Below the pieces are notes generated by a model. It was not told where the DNA came from, did not search any database, and saw only the letters and a program-made list of their open reading frames with translations. DNA of 64,000 nt, taken from NCBI GenBank assembly GCA_029204225.1, contig CM055102.1:35766585-35830584 (forward strand). The letters are read 5' to 3'. The stretch comes from Diphasiastrum complanatum (Eukaryota > Streptophyta > Lycopodiopsida > Lycopodiales > Lycopodiaceae). The position numbers were made by a program, and so were the translations under genes. Below, piece by piece: positions 31,341 through 41,105 of the stretch. Within the stretch, counting starts at the first letter, position 1, and each line of letters starts with the position of its first letter.

Positions 31341-31987
31341 TGTGAAAATTGTCAACATTTCCTTGTCTAGTTTTAGGCCAAAATTGCTAAAAATGGCACA
31401 TAGTTTAGGATCTGACTTTTCACACGTGTGAAACAGGTCTAGATATTTTTAGTAAGTGTATTTTTTCAGTATGAAGAAGTGTCAAACTTCAAGACCTTCG
31501 AAATGAGTCCATTTTCATGTATTTTGGACATATATGCCAATTTTACCTATATAGGGCATATTTTAGGTAAGGAGGGTCTAGAGAGAGGAGAGAGAGTCAT
31601 CTCTCTCAGCTATATATAGCAGGTAGGCCGTGGAGAAACAGGTTGGAGCAGATCCATTGTATTCATTTGCTTAATGAGAGATTTTTCTATTGGGTTCTCC
31701 TTCCATTGTTGGCATTGTGTAGTGATTGAGTTCAAGCTTTGTGTGTATGATCTTAGGTGCTTTCCAAAAGTGGTAGGCTGATGTATTATGGACTGTATAA
31801 TGCTATTTTGGGCCGCACTTGATGTTTATGGAAGTTTCCATTTGTGATAAATGCTTTTTGATCAAGTTCTTTGCATTCTAGGTAGCATAGAATGTGTTGC
31901 CAATTCCTAGCTTATGTAGTTTGGAGTGCAAGCATTCAAGCCAATGATCTTGGAGTTTAGATCCACTTAGGATCTGTATTTTTCACA
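31341..31987 (+). repeat. 3' LTR of element B
   Basis: By eye identical to the 5' LTR over all compared stretches and of equal length. It ends 89 bp upstream of the gene 2 start, so its promoter could read into the cassette. Confidence 0.95.
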
Positions 31988-32076
31988 GCATTCACATTAG
32001 ATTAAATGTGATACGAAAAATTGAAATTAAGTATCATATCATAGAGATTTGTGGCGCCCAAGCTTTGAAAATAGCA

Positions 32077-33441
32077 ATGGCAAGGATACCCAGATCTACA
32101 ATCGAGTCTGTGATTCTTTACAATGAGAAAGATGAAGCTGATAATTGGAAGCCAGCAAAATATACGAAGAATTCATGGGTATTGCTGCATCCATCATCAA
32201 AGGGCAATTTTCGACAAAAGAAAAGAGCAAAAATGACTTACAAATCTTATTGGAAAGCAAAAATTTTAGAGTTTAAGACTACCCCGGGAGGTCAATCGAT
32301 ATCAGAAGTCTTAGTACAACATGTATATATGCATTCAGAAATCAAAGTACATGATATCAATCCTCATGATCATCAAAGATGTAATTGTAAGTATATCAAA
32401 ACATATGCACTCGACAGCAATCATAGGTGATCTTCTTTATTGATGCTCTTTAAATTATGATTTAAATGCTTCAACAATATTTTTTTCTTTCAGATTTATA
32501 TCCATCATGCATAAGTGAATGGGAGCCCGCACAATCACTTGCAGAAATATTAGACGTGATTCACTCTGATATTGGAAAGCTACAATATAGAGGAAGAAGT
32601 CCAAAGGAACTTGCAGATTGTGGTATTTATTTTTATGAATCTTTATATACGCCACAAACAGATGGAGGTTTTGGCAAGCTCGAAGCAATTCCATTGCCTA
32701 GTTTTCAGAGTAATGAGTGGCCTACTCCTAACAATATTGTTTCTGAATCCTTGAGATGCAAGCTACTCATTGATATTAGAAATGCTATGAAGATAAGCAC
32801 ATACTCAAAAATTGTTCACCTAAGTTGGTTTATCTCATTACATATATTTGTTGATTTTTTCTCGAGTGCTAGTGTTCGTAGGACACCAACTTTATTTGTT
32901 TGCAAGGATTTATCAAATGAGACTTTGTCAAATCTCATGGATCAAGACTGGGATAGTGAAACAAATAATGACATAGAATGCAGGATTAAAAAGTCTTCAA
33001 TGATCTTTCGTTATCATATCGAAAAGCAAATGCTCAGTCTCACATTTAGCTACCAGAGATACAAGAAAATTGAAGGTACATGGCTACCACCGGATCAAGA
33101 CTTTGAACTAAATGGTCACACAAACCGAATGGAGATAAACATTATCTACAATGAGAAATATTTGACTATGGTTGAGGTGGAAGGGCTTTGGAAGCTTGAT
33201 TTTATCAAAACAGAGCTCATGCTATTACAAACCAATCTACCAACGTATTTCAGTTTTATCATCAACGGAAGACTTGTAAGTATTTTATGTTTATTGCCAT
33301 TTTAAGATAGAACAAAATAATTGAAAATGTCATCATTTACAATTGCACATTTCACTAATATCTGTCATGTCACAGATGCGAAAAAGACAGGAGCTGATAA
33401 CGTGCTGCAAAGATTTACCCACAACAATCATCATTGTGTGA
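32077..33441 (+). CDS. Cassette gene 2, copy 2: intact 385 aa protein of unknown function
   Basis: Exons 32077-32386, 32494-33275 and 33376-33441, with GTAAGT donors and CAG acceptors; phases fit and no stop occurs. No family is firmly recognised. Residues 1-105 (WKPAKYTKNSWVLLH, YWKAKILEFK, EVLVQHVYMHSEI) look like a compact beta-rich module, faintly like a BAH chromatin reader; this is a guess. A middle domain runs LYPSCISEW to SSMIFRYHIEKQMLSL. The last ~75 residues (MEINIIYNEKYLTMVEVEG, FSFIINGRL, RKRQELI) have the pattern of a ubiquitin-like beta-grasp fold. Copy 1 shares both introns and the whole length. Conservation between diverged copies implies the protein matters to the element. 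It faces gene 1, which carries a C48 (ubiquitin-like protease) domain. Confidence 0.75.
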
Positions 33442-33696
33442 GAACAATAGCTTCAAATAAACTTTAGTAAAAATCTGTGTATACACTCTTTCATTCAATA
33501 AATGAAAGCCCAAGTTGGGCATCAATACATGTATTTTGTGCTCCCAAATTCATAAAATGGAGCAGCATTTGATATATCAATGTATATTTATCTATGAATT
33601 CTATACATGTATTTTTGTTCTATGCTATTTGTATTTGTTCTAATCTTAATTTAGTATAACTACATCATTCTTTGCACCATCATCAATAATGGGAGG
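33442..33696. other. Convergent 3' ends of genes 2 and 1, copy 2
   Basis: AT-rich spacer of 255 bp between two stops, containing ATAAATGAA and similar polyadenylation-like words. No coding. Confidence 0.5.
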
Positions 33697-35396
33697 CTAA
33701 AGCCTTGCCCTAGCCAGTATACTCAGGATAATTTCTTGTCTAAATCTGTACACCTGGCTTGATGTGTACTCAAGAAGTGTAAATAGCAAGATAGAACATT
33801 CATGTATTAGTAATGGCTAAAAACATCAACAAAATAAAAGACTAATCATGATTCCAAAAATAAGAATAAACAGAATTTATTACCTTAGAAATATCAACAT
33901 CTTCCTGAAGGTTAAACCACTCAAAAAATAACTCGGCATTGTATAATGTGTACCACCCACAGCTGAATGAATCATTTTGCTGGGGTGACTGCAATAAAAT
34001 TCAGCACAAAAGAAATCAATTATGAAACAGTATGAATTAGAATGAAACAAATACATAAGAATACTGATTTCAAAATGCTATTAAGAAAGACAGAATTTAT
34101 TTCCAAACTGACGATCTGCCGGTCCACGGAATGAGGAACATCTGTAGGAATATATTTACTTAAAGAAGGAAGGTATATATCTACATCCTTATGTGTATTG
34201 CTCGCCGAATTCATTTTGATGCAAAAACCTTTAATATTATTATCTACAGATCTCTTAATAGAGATCAGGTTTAAACTCTAGTGGTCACTACAAAATAAGA
34301 TTGAAATTTCTTTAGCTGCAATTCTGAGAACTATTTTCATTGAAAATGCCAGTGTTAAAGCATTATACAGCAAGAAGCATTTAATATATCCTACTTGGTA
34401 TGATAAGGGATGAGCAAATACTTTGTTGTTGGTGTGAATCCACTAGTCAGACACTATGACAATGTGTCATTATTCTCCTTGAAGGCCTGAAGCAAAAAGT
34501 TACTCAGCACCAGCAACTCATTGGATGAATCTCTTGCAATGTCATATTGCAAGAGTGTAAGCCCGGACTCTATCACATGATCATAATAGAAGCCGGTCCA
34601 TCTTTGAGATCCAAACAATCAAGAACTCTATAATTTATACTAAAATCAAGTTCATCTAGTCTAAAACAAAAAGGAGTACCAATTGTATCTATAGCATCGG
34701 ATATGTCTTTCTCAAATTTAAGATAATCATCCGAATCTATATATGTATAAAAATTTGGAGGAGGAGGAGGAGGTGAATGTGTAGTATCTACAGAAATTAA
34801 AGGAGTATCCAAAACAGATGTAGCTATACAACATTATCAACAGCAACATTATCTACAATTGATTCCGGGTTAGGCTTCACAGAATCTGTGGTGTCTACCC
34901 TCCTTACTTTCTTCGTAGCTCTCTTGGGGGCTGCCTGCTTCCTAGGACACTTCATGGGAAGATCAGTCCTATCTAGAGGAGTTGGTCTGGGAGCAGCAGG
35001 CTGAGATACGTGTAACCTACAAAACCTATCCCTCATTCTCATCAAGAACTGAAAATCCTTGGGCATTATGGTGACTCGCTTGGAATGGATTGCAAGCAAA
35101 AAAGAATCTTAAAAAAAGGGCTCATGTAATCTTCAGCAGCCTCCTGAAGGCACTGAAGAGCACTGGGTGTGAATCTAACCAGTTGTCCGAGATCATTCCT
35201 TGTTATGTTTTGGACAACACGGTAGAATGGAGCTCTTGGAATCAAAAGAGCGGTTGATCTCTGATACTTGCGTATCTCAAAGAGCCACCTGCTACGGTTG
35301 AGCGTTCTAGGTCTAGCGGGAGGTAATGCCAACTGTAGGAGCTGAGGACAAGCCAGCAGGGAAGAAGTCCGTCCTTGTCTGCTTCCTCCTATCCAT
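33697..35396 (-). pseudogene. Cassette gene 1, copy 2: histone H3 fold plus C48 domain
   Basis: Minus strand from ATG 35396 (MDRRKQTRTD, a degenerate H3 tail). A frame change leads to the H3 core: FEIRKYQRSTALLIPRAP, LVRFTPSALQCLQEAAEDY. A second frame change in a T run near 35110 gives LLAIHSKRVTIMPKDF. Then come a basic/proline linker (35000-34740, PPPPPPNFYTYID) and a middle region. The C48 part has the His after an intron (compare NHH in copy 1), MNSA at the Asp position, and PQQNDSFSCGWYT with Gln and Cys at 33988-33884. The last exon ends VYRFRQEIILSIL at 33697. In-frame stops occur at about 34460 and next to the His. H3 loop 1 is one residue longer than canonical. Same architecture as copy 1, so the fusion is ancestral. 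Confidence 0.75.
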
Positions 35397-36220
35397 GGAC
35401 GTGTACTATGGGATAGCGGACTTGTGCATGACGGCTAGGAAGAGCAGAGAAGGATGATAAAGACCTCGTAGAGGATCGATATGTACGGACAAAATGTATG
35501 GTATATCGGATCTGTGCGAGCCGAATATAAGAGAGAGCGATTAGTTTAGAAGAAAGGCGCACAAGTGCGATACGGGGAGACACGTAGGCAGATGTATCGG
35601 ACCTGTGCGCCTGGAAGGTGGTAGGAGGAATATTGATTGTGAAGGACGCGCACAAGTGCGATATACGAAGCAAAAAAAAAAGTGAAAAAAATTCATTGAA
35701 GTTTGTGATTTTATATCGCGGTTCGCACATGCGAAAGAACGTCCTGTCACACGTGTGGGAGTTGTACGAACAAATGCGAGAGCGACACGTGTCACCCTGT
35801 TACTTTACACGTGTGGAAATTCTACGGGCAATTGCGAGAGTGTTGTCGATCCGACGAATGAACATGAGACATGTGTCCAAGTGTCACCTCACATGTGCCT
35901 AGGTGTCACCTCACACGTGCCAATGCCTGTAGTCCAATTGAAAGTAGACACGTGTCCTTTGACTGTTGACCACACACGTGAAAATTTAGTATAAATGGCA
36001 CGAAACCCCATTAATTTTTTACCTTTTCGTTCTCGAAATTGATGGCATACCGCTCTTGTGCGCGCGCATTGTCGTCAATTTGTATGCAACTATACCTACT
36101 TGCGCACAAGTGCGATATTTGGGATCTACCTACCGTACATATCCCTCTTGTACGCGATCTTGAGAGTTAGTTTTGTTTCAGTTCTCCCTCGCGCACAAGT
36201 GCGATATCTACGTTACTTCC
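35397..36220. promoter_or_regulatory. Divergent promoter of genes 1 and 3, copy 2
   Basis: Outward TATA boxes: minus strand GATATAAAAT at about 35709-35718 and plus strand AGTATAAATGG at about 35987-35997. Between them are six CACGTG cores (about 35750, 35785, 35808, 35914, 35950, 35975). In the two leaders the 16-mer GCGCACAAGTGCGATA occurs four times (35557, 35648, 36102, 36191), all in the same orientation. Two looser inverted forms, TATCGGATCTGTGCG and TATCGGACCTGTGCG, also occur. CGCACAAGTGCG is almost palindromic, as expected for a dimeric protein site. Confidence 0.65.
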
Positions 36221-37474
36221 ATGGCCTCTTCCTCAGAATCCTCACGAGATTTTCTTCCCAGCTTTCAGACATAGAGTGGATAGAATGTTCACCAAATTGT
36301 TTGATCTTTTCAAAAGCAGTTCAATGTGTCCTTATTGTAACAAGAAATGTCGATTGGTTGAATATCAGAGTGGTTTCGTACTTTTCCTGTTAGTTCAGAT
36401 CCCAGATGATGAGGAAGTTTCTGTTGCTGACCCTCCTTTTGCATCATCCTCTGTTCAGTCAGCTATTAAGGATATCAGTCACTTTCTTATCGACACTCTT
36501 GATAAGAAAAGTGACTTTATTGATGTAAATACTGATGTTCTCTGGGATTCTTTTAGTGGCCAAAATACATTTGCTGATAAATCCAACCCTATAGAGGAGT
36601 CTAAATGTCTTTTCAATTTGCCTGTATATTATATTAATGACGATGTATATTTTCTATGTTTATTATCCGGCACAATTTTCGAATTCTCCGACTTTGTAGA
36701 TTTTGAAACAGATCACCTTGTTGCTAATATTGATTTTGATGATGATGAGGGACTTATGACCGGTGAAGAATGCCTGACTAAGACTTTATCAAATATAGCT
36801 GAGGATGGGCGAGACAGACCATCCGATGAAGAATTTACGGCATTTCAATCCCAGATGGGCTTCTCTCGTCCATCATTAATGCATTTCACTAATGATTCCA
36901 CTTCAGTACGTGGTCATTATATTGATCATCTTGATCTGGTTGCTGATGATGATAAAGAATGTGTAAGTGTTTAAACTTCTTTGCATTAAAATGTTTTTAA
37001 TCACTAAATGCGTTTTTGCTAACATATTTCCTATTGCAAGATGCTCTCATAATTGATGATTCTGCTGCAAGACGAGGTGGTTTCAGACAACACGCATCCT
37101 CATTCCAGAGGGATAGTGGACTTGGCCACTATCTTAGGCATTTCCTGAAGAATGAGATCTGTATTGCTCATTCCAAGCTGAGCCCAGCTGGGAGTCTTAT
37201 AATGGCAGTTAAAGCTTTATCATTTTACTTAGGAGGACATAAATTTGTTAAGACAAATAAGATCATTTTTGTCAAAAGATCTTATGTTTTGAACATTTTA
37301 GGTTTTGCTGATGGAAATGTTCCTTTAAGGAGCTCCCATTATTCATTGTATTCCACTTATATTGAGCTTAGTGAAAATAAGGATAATGCACATCTATTAA
37401 ATGCATACGCTAGCAGAGAATTTCTTCATGACAATACTGCCATAGAATCTGACACAAGATCTGATGATGAATAG
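36221..37474 (+). CDS. Cassette gene 3, copy 2 (unknown protein)
   Basis: A likely start is ATG 36221 (MASSSESSRDF), with a one-base frame change near 36265 into HRVDRMFTKLFDLFK; an ATG at 36041 opens only a short frame. The first exon runs to about 36960. An intron of about 80 bp follows, then the second exon to the stop at 37474. Visible parts: CPYCNKKCRL (possible metal ligands), a hydrophobic strand, several acidic stretches (FDDDEGLMTGEE, DLVADDDKEC), then SAARRGGFRQHASSFQRDSG and LIMAVKALSFYLGG, and an acidic tail (SDTRSDDE). No family recognised. Gene 3 in copy 1 aligns with the first exon only. Being acidic and transcribed divergently from the histone-like gene, it might be a chaperone or regulator, but that is conjecture. 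Confidence 0.55.
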
Positions 37475-37699
37475 TTGCACTTTGTATTTTGTTATAATAC
37501 AATCAATACATTTACATTGAGTATTTCCCCTCTCTTGTTCAATGAATTTGCAAAGCAATTCTGAACATGTCATGATTTGATGACAATGATGATCTTCTAC
37601 TAACTTTCTCTTCCTGTATGAACTTGCATGCTTTTCTAAACTTGTTGTATTGTGTGGACTTTGTTATATGTCGAATCTGAACTCTGCGGTAGAACCACT
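37475..37699. other. Spacer between genes 3 and 4
   Basis: Short AT-rich region with AATACAATCAATAC-type 3' end sequence. It may also contain the last coding part of gene 4, which I could not follow past the stop near 37765. Confidence 0.35.
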
Positions 37700-38395
37700 G
37701 AAACAATTGAGAAATGTAGTTTCATTTTTCATTGGTTCCTCCATGTTGTGTATTTCAATGAAATGCTGCTCGTGCTTGCCAATGTGACTTCTCCATCCCT
37801 TGTGATGACCATACACTCAAGCTTCCATATTTATTTGCAAAAAATGTTGTATGATCTCTTAGTACGTGCTGCATATGTCAAAATCATAATGTTAGTCTTA
37901 TGTTTGGATCTAGATATATATGAAAAATTGAAAGCATTTTGAAAATTTTATACTAACCATGTAATGAGTGATGTGATCTTCTCTCCATGCTTTTGATACT
38001 GCATTAACAAACTCGACACAAGTCCTTTGGACAGCTTTCTTATCAATATTAGAGTATTTTTCTTTTCTTAAAATAGCAATCATACTATCAAGCTTTTTCC
38101 ATACATCAACTTTTAGTACTTTGGTTTTGCCGTCTTTCTTGAAGTCCTGAGTGGCAGCAATAATATCTGTCCAGACTAAGTGTTGAATATTAGAAGCCTT
38201 ATTAGTATGATTTGATAGGAAACGACGTGCTTTTGCTCCTCCTATGCTTGGCTTAGTTGGCATGTTCCCATTCTTTCGTGAAAGCTTTTCATCTTTTTGA
38301 ATTTTGACACGTCCTTTATGGAGTCCTGCTTTTGATAAAACATCTTCTAATCGAGAGATAGCTTCCTTTGCTAATGATGCCGACTTCGTATTATC
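37700..38395 (-). pseudogene. Cassette gene 4 fragment, candidate transposase C-terminus
   Basis: Minus strand. Exon 38395-37958 (SLAKEAISRLEDVLSKAGLH, KPSIGGAKARRFLSNH, WKKLDSMIAILRKEKYS, EFVNAVSKAWRED) is followed by a GT-AG intron (37957-37869). The next exon from 37868 reads THYMHVLRDHTTFF across the splice, then YGSLSVWSSQGMEKSHWQAR, a TGA, and NTQHGGTNEK. The pattern His-containing helix, YGSL, QGMEKSH and R.TQHGG is reminiscent of C-terminal parts of some DDE-type transposase-like proteins, where a Glu sits in such a helix. I cannot name a family. The N-terminal part is cut off by the repeat at 38391. It is the best candidate for the cassette's mobilising enzyme. Confidence 0.5.
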
Positions 38396-38477
38396 CAAAA
38401 TCCTCAAGCACCCCTTAACCCTGACCCTTCCTAAATCTCGACACATGGCCAACTCCATGCACAGTCGACACTTGCCC
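38391..38477. repeat. Repeat shared with 20083-20168
   Basis: Near-identical to the earlier copy and in the same orientation; it forms the breakpoint that truncates gene 4. Confidence 0.85.
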
Positions 38478-38565
38478 CATCCACACTGCCCCATCCGATG
38501 CAGACCACGTTATAGTTCAATTTAGTGCTTTTCAGTAATTGCACTGTTTCACGCTCGTTGCCCAT

Positions 38566-38755
38566 GCAGTCATTGTAACTGTTCCATGTATATATACATA
38601 ACGGCAACTCACGACAAAAGATGATGAGATGTTGAAAGTGGAGAAGAGTGAATCAGAGTTCTTGCGCAAACTCCATTGTGTCTTAACTATCTGATTCCAC
38701 AGAATCAGAGATATCCAAGAGTGAAAGCCATTCACGGAATAGAGATAGTTATTTA
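38566..38755 (+). repeat. LTR fragment of the Copia D family
   Basis: Matches 16799-16996 at about 90% by eye (GTATATATACATAACGGCAA, GTGTCTTAACTATCTGATTC). No internal Copia sequence follows; it is a truncated solo piece. Confidence 0.85.
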
Positions 38756-38756
38756 A

Positions 38757-39331
38757 TGCATTGACATGTGAGGTATCCTCCCAACTAGCAACAAGGAAGA
38801 AATATGTTTCCCTTGCAGATCCTCCCAATGGTGATAAACATGTTGTTCTTGGATGAAAGCTTGAGCAGCAGTTGGTTTGCGCAAGTTGAAGGTCTTCAAG
38901 GCAAGGTCTAGCCCTTGGAATTTGGCTATGAGTACATTGCCATATTTCCCCATCCCCACAATATCTCCAGTCACTGAAATATTCTCTAAAGGATATGAAA
39001 AAATGTTAATGAATTCATGTTCATCATAGTAATGCCCCAATTGTGGATGGGGAACTGTGCAAGAAGTGTCCATATCTTGTCTTGTGCTCCTTGCTCGCCT
39101 ACGAGAAGTGCTTGTTTTATTTGCTTTCACAACTAAGGTGACAAGCTTCCGCTTTCCGCGCCTGCCACTAGATGTGACGTAGTCCAACTGTCGAAGTTCA
39201 ATAACATGTCCTCTCTTTGGCGTCTCCTTGACAAGCGTACGTTGCAGCTCAAGCTTCCTATGCTTTTGTTGCTCAACAAAATCCAAAAAATATAAAAATT
39301 TCTCAATTGGGTGGCCATCAATATTCACCAC
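38757..39331 (-). pseudogene. Protein-kinase-like N-lobe fragment
   Basis: Minus strand, 192 aa. Residues about 30-90 are basic (TSSGRRGKRKL). At about 125-175 lies a kinase N-lobe: glycine loop GMGKYGNV, the Lys strand LALKTF, and EQHVYHHWEDLQGKHI. The LQGK.I phrase is seen in atypical kinase families of fungi, oomycetes and plants. No HRD or DFG motif follows, because a frame change and the LTR junction end it. A related piece (ASWEDVSHVNAL) lies in opposite orientation at 40500. It could be a captured gene fragment or element cargo. Confidence 0.55.
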
Positions 39332-39562
39332 AAGAGAAAAACATAGGCTCTTTGCTTCCCCAGGAACCTGTGGAAGAATATTGTCTAGTTATGATTGGTG
39401 ATGAAGCCTCCAACGGTTTCATCCATAACAATGTCCCCAAACAACTGTTGCAAAACTTCAACTACCATTTGCTGTTTTTGGGATGGTTGATAGCCTCTTC
39501 AAAGGTAATTGTACCTAGGTCCCATTACCAGGAATCTTTTGCCTCCCCATTGCCGTAAACAC
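39332..39562. other. No gene recognised
   Basis: The plus strand has a short open frame (39307-39558) with no family resemblance; it overlaps the start of the kinase-like fragment on the other strand. Confidence 0.3.
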
Positions 39563-40389
39563 GTGTTGATAAATCATGTAATTGTTGAGGCTGTGTAATA
39601 TGACAAAATTTTCAGAATTCACAGTGTGGAGATGATCCACAAGTATGATAGATCTTATTAAGCTTTATGATTAGCACAATAATCTGATTCTAGATTGAAT
39701 AGCAAGATCTAGTACAGAACTTATGGCTTAACCACAATCTAGCATGCTAAGAATCAGAGAATGATAGTATTGAATTACAAATGAGCAAAAGTACAAGAGT
39801 TTAGTGTATTAGCATTAGCCTTAACACGAGTTAGAGAGAGAAAGAGAGAGAGATATCAAGCAAAAATGGTGTAGATCCAAAATGGCATGGAATAGCTACA
39901 AAGCTTTGGTTCTTCATCAAAGATTATGAGAATAGCTACACATATTTATGGAGTTTGAGGTAGCTCGAGATAGAACCACATCCATCCACCTTTCAATCAC
40001 ATCTAAAGTGGAAACTAGAGTCTAAGTGACATTTGTCACATCTCATGCATGTATCTCTACCTACTTTTACCAAGTGTCCTAGTTCTAACTAGAATTGTAC
40101 AAATCATCATGCATGTGTCCATTTCACTTTGTGCATGCCTTGCATGTCACTATGGATCACTTACAATAAATGCATGTGATATGCCACGAGTTTCTACAAG
40201 CATATTTTTGCTATTTCTAAATCTACAATCTATATGCAAGTTGTATTCAACCAACTAGATATGACAAATCCATATAGCTCGAGTTCTATCTAGGCCATAT
40301 TTGGCATTTACAATTATGAAACAACATACTTGCATAGTACAAAGTTTGTAGCAAGCCTAAAGTCAAGATGGATTATTTTTCAATTTTAA
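39563..40389 (-). repeat. Possible solo LTR
   Basis: Plus-strand bounds TGTTGATAAATC and CAATTTTAACA give a weak inverted pair, and the minus-strand start TGTTAAAATTG resembles that of Copia C (TGTTAAAAATT). A GA-rich stretch lies inside (39830-39852). No target duplication is seen, so this is tentative. Confidence 0.3.
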
Positions 40390-40489
40390 CATAATATCCA
40401 TCACAAATGTCAGTGCAACTCAAACTCCTTCCTGAACCTCCTGATTTGTACCTCAAATTGAGGCCAAGCTTTCAGCCAGTTCATTAACT

Positions 40490-40740
40490 CGAGCTTCCTT
40501 GCTGCTAGTTGGGAGGATGTCTCACATGTCAATGCTTTATCTTGGATTGACAACTGAAATAGGGAAGCCCGTGAAAGGCTTGCTTCAAAGTCGACATAGT
40601 TGTGGTCAAAAGTTTTTGTAAGTACTAGCGCATGGGAAATCTATGCAGCCACATTCAAATTGTCTCTAAATGACATACTCGTCTTGTTTATTTTGAAGAC
40701 GTGATTATGAAATGATGTCTTTAGTTGACTTAGACAATTA
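40490..40740 (+). pseudogene. Second, inverted kinase-like fragment
   Basis: SSFLAASWEDVSHVNALSW on the plus strand matches the minus-strand FFLVASWEDTSHVNAL at 38757-38810; about 50 bp are near-identical as an inverted pair. A stop interrupts soon after. It gives no further kinase motifs. Confidence 0.4.
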
Positions 40741-41105
40741 AGGGTTGTGTGAATTGAAAGATGATTGAAGCTGTTTATTTTCATTGTATGCAAAAATTAA
40801 CTATTTTGTTATTCAATTGTATGGTTGAAACCATAAAATGATAGATTAAGTGTATCGACCTCTCTAAATGTATTAAGTTTGAGCTAAAGTGTATCGACCT
40901 CTTGAAATGTCGAGTTATCAGAATCTAGTTCTTTCTTTGGGAAGAGAGGAAAGGTGTGCCATGATTGAAGTCCCTTGGGGCTTGGTACATGCAATTGGTG
41001 AGCAAATGTTGTTTTATCATATAACATAACTTTCTTTCGAGATGGCCCCTATGCCAGGTTCATTTGGTTCCAATTTTTAGTCATAATTTGGGATTAGTGT
41101 TGGAT
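40741..41105. other. No gene recognised
   Basis: AT-rich, with GTGTATCGACCTCTNNAAATGT occurring twice (about 40851 and 40891). Confidence 0.4.

Larger units (their letters stand above)
26433..31987 (+). mobile_element. Element B: complete gag-only LTR retrotransposon
   Basis: LTRs 26433-27079 and 31341-31987 are both 647 bp and look identical. The 5 bp target duplication GCATT flanks the element (26428-26432 and 31988-31992). The primer site TGGTATCAGAGCTGG starts at 27080 and the polypurine tract GTTGAAGAGGGAG precedes the 3' LTR. The only ORF encodes a Copia-type Gag followed by about 766 aa of unknown sequence; no protease, integrase, RT or RNase H motif is present. The structure fits the plant TR-GAG class of non-autonomous elements. 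Matching LTRs indicate a recent insertion. Confidence 0.93.
26051..38395 (+). mobile_element. H3/C48 cassette, copy 2 (right end lost)
   Basis: Left terminus CATTAGAGGAGTTCTCAATA, then AAAAAGACCCTTTGTAAAGA, matching the MITE at 4043 and copy 1. Next come gene 2 (+, 32077-33441), gene 1 (-, 33697-35396), gene 3 (+, to 37474) and gene 4 (-, to 38395). Element B is inserted between terminus and gene 2. Without element B the remainder is about 6.8 kb. The gene 4 end is cut by the 86 bp repeat at 38391, and no right terminus is visible. Gene 2 is intact; genes 1, 3 and 4 carry small lesions. Confidence 0.7.

Noticed and set aside
32077-32386. Firm call of a BAH domain in gene 2
   Set aside because: Only a faint pattern (WKAKILEFK ... 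VQHVYMHSEI) supports it; I left it as a guess.
37700-38395. Naming gene 4 as a KDZ or other specific transposase
   Set aside because: Only the C-terminal part is present and no catalytic triad can be traced.
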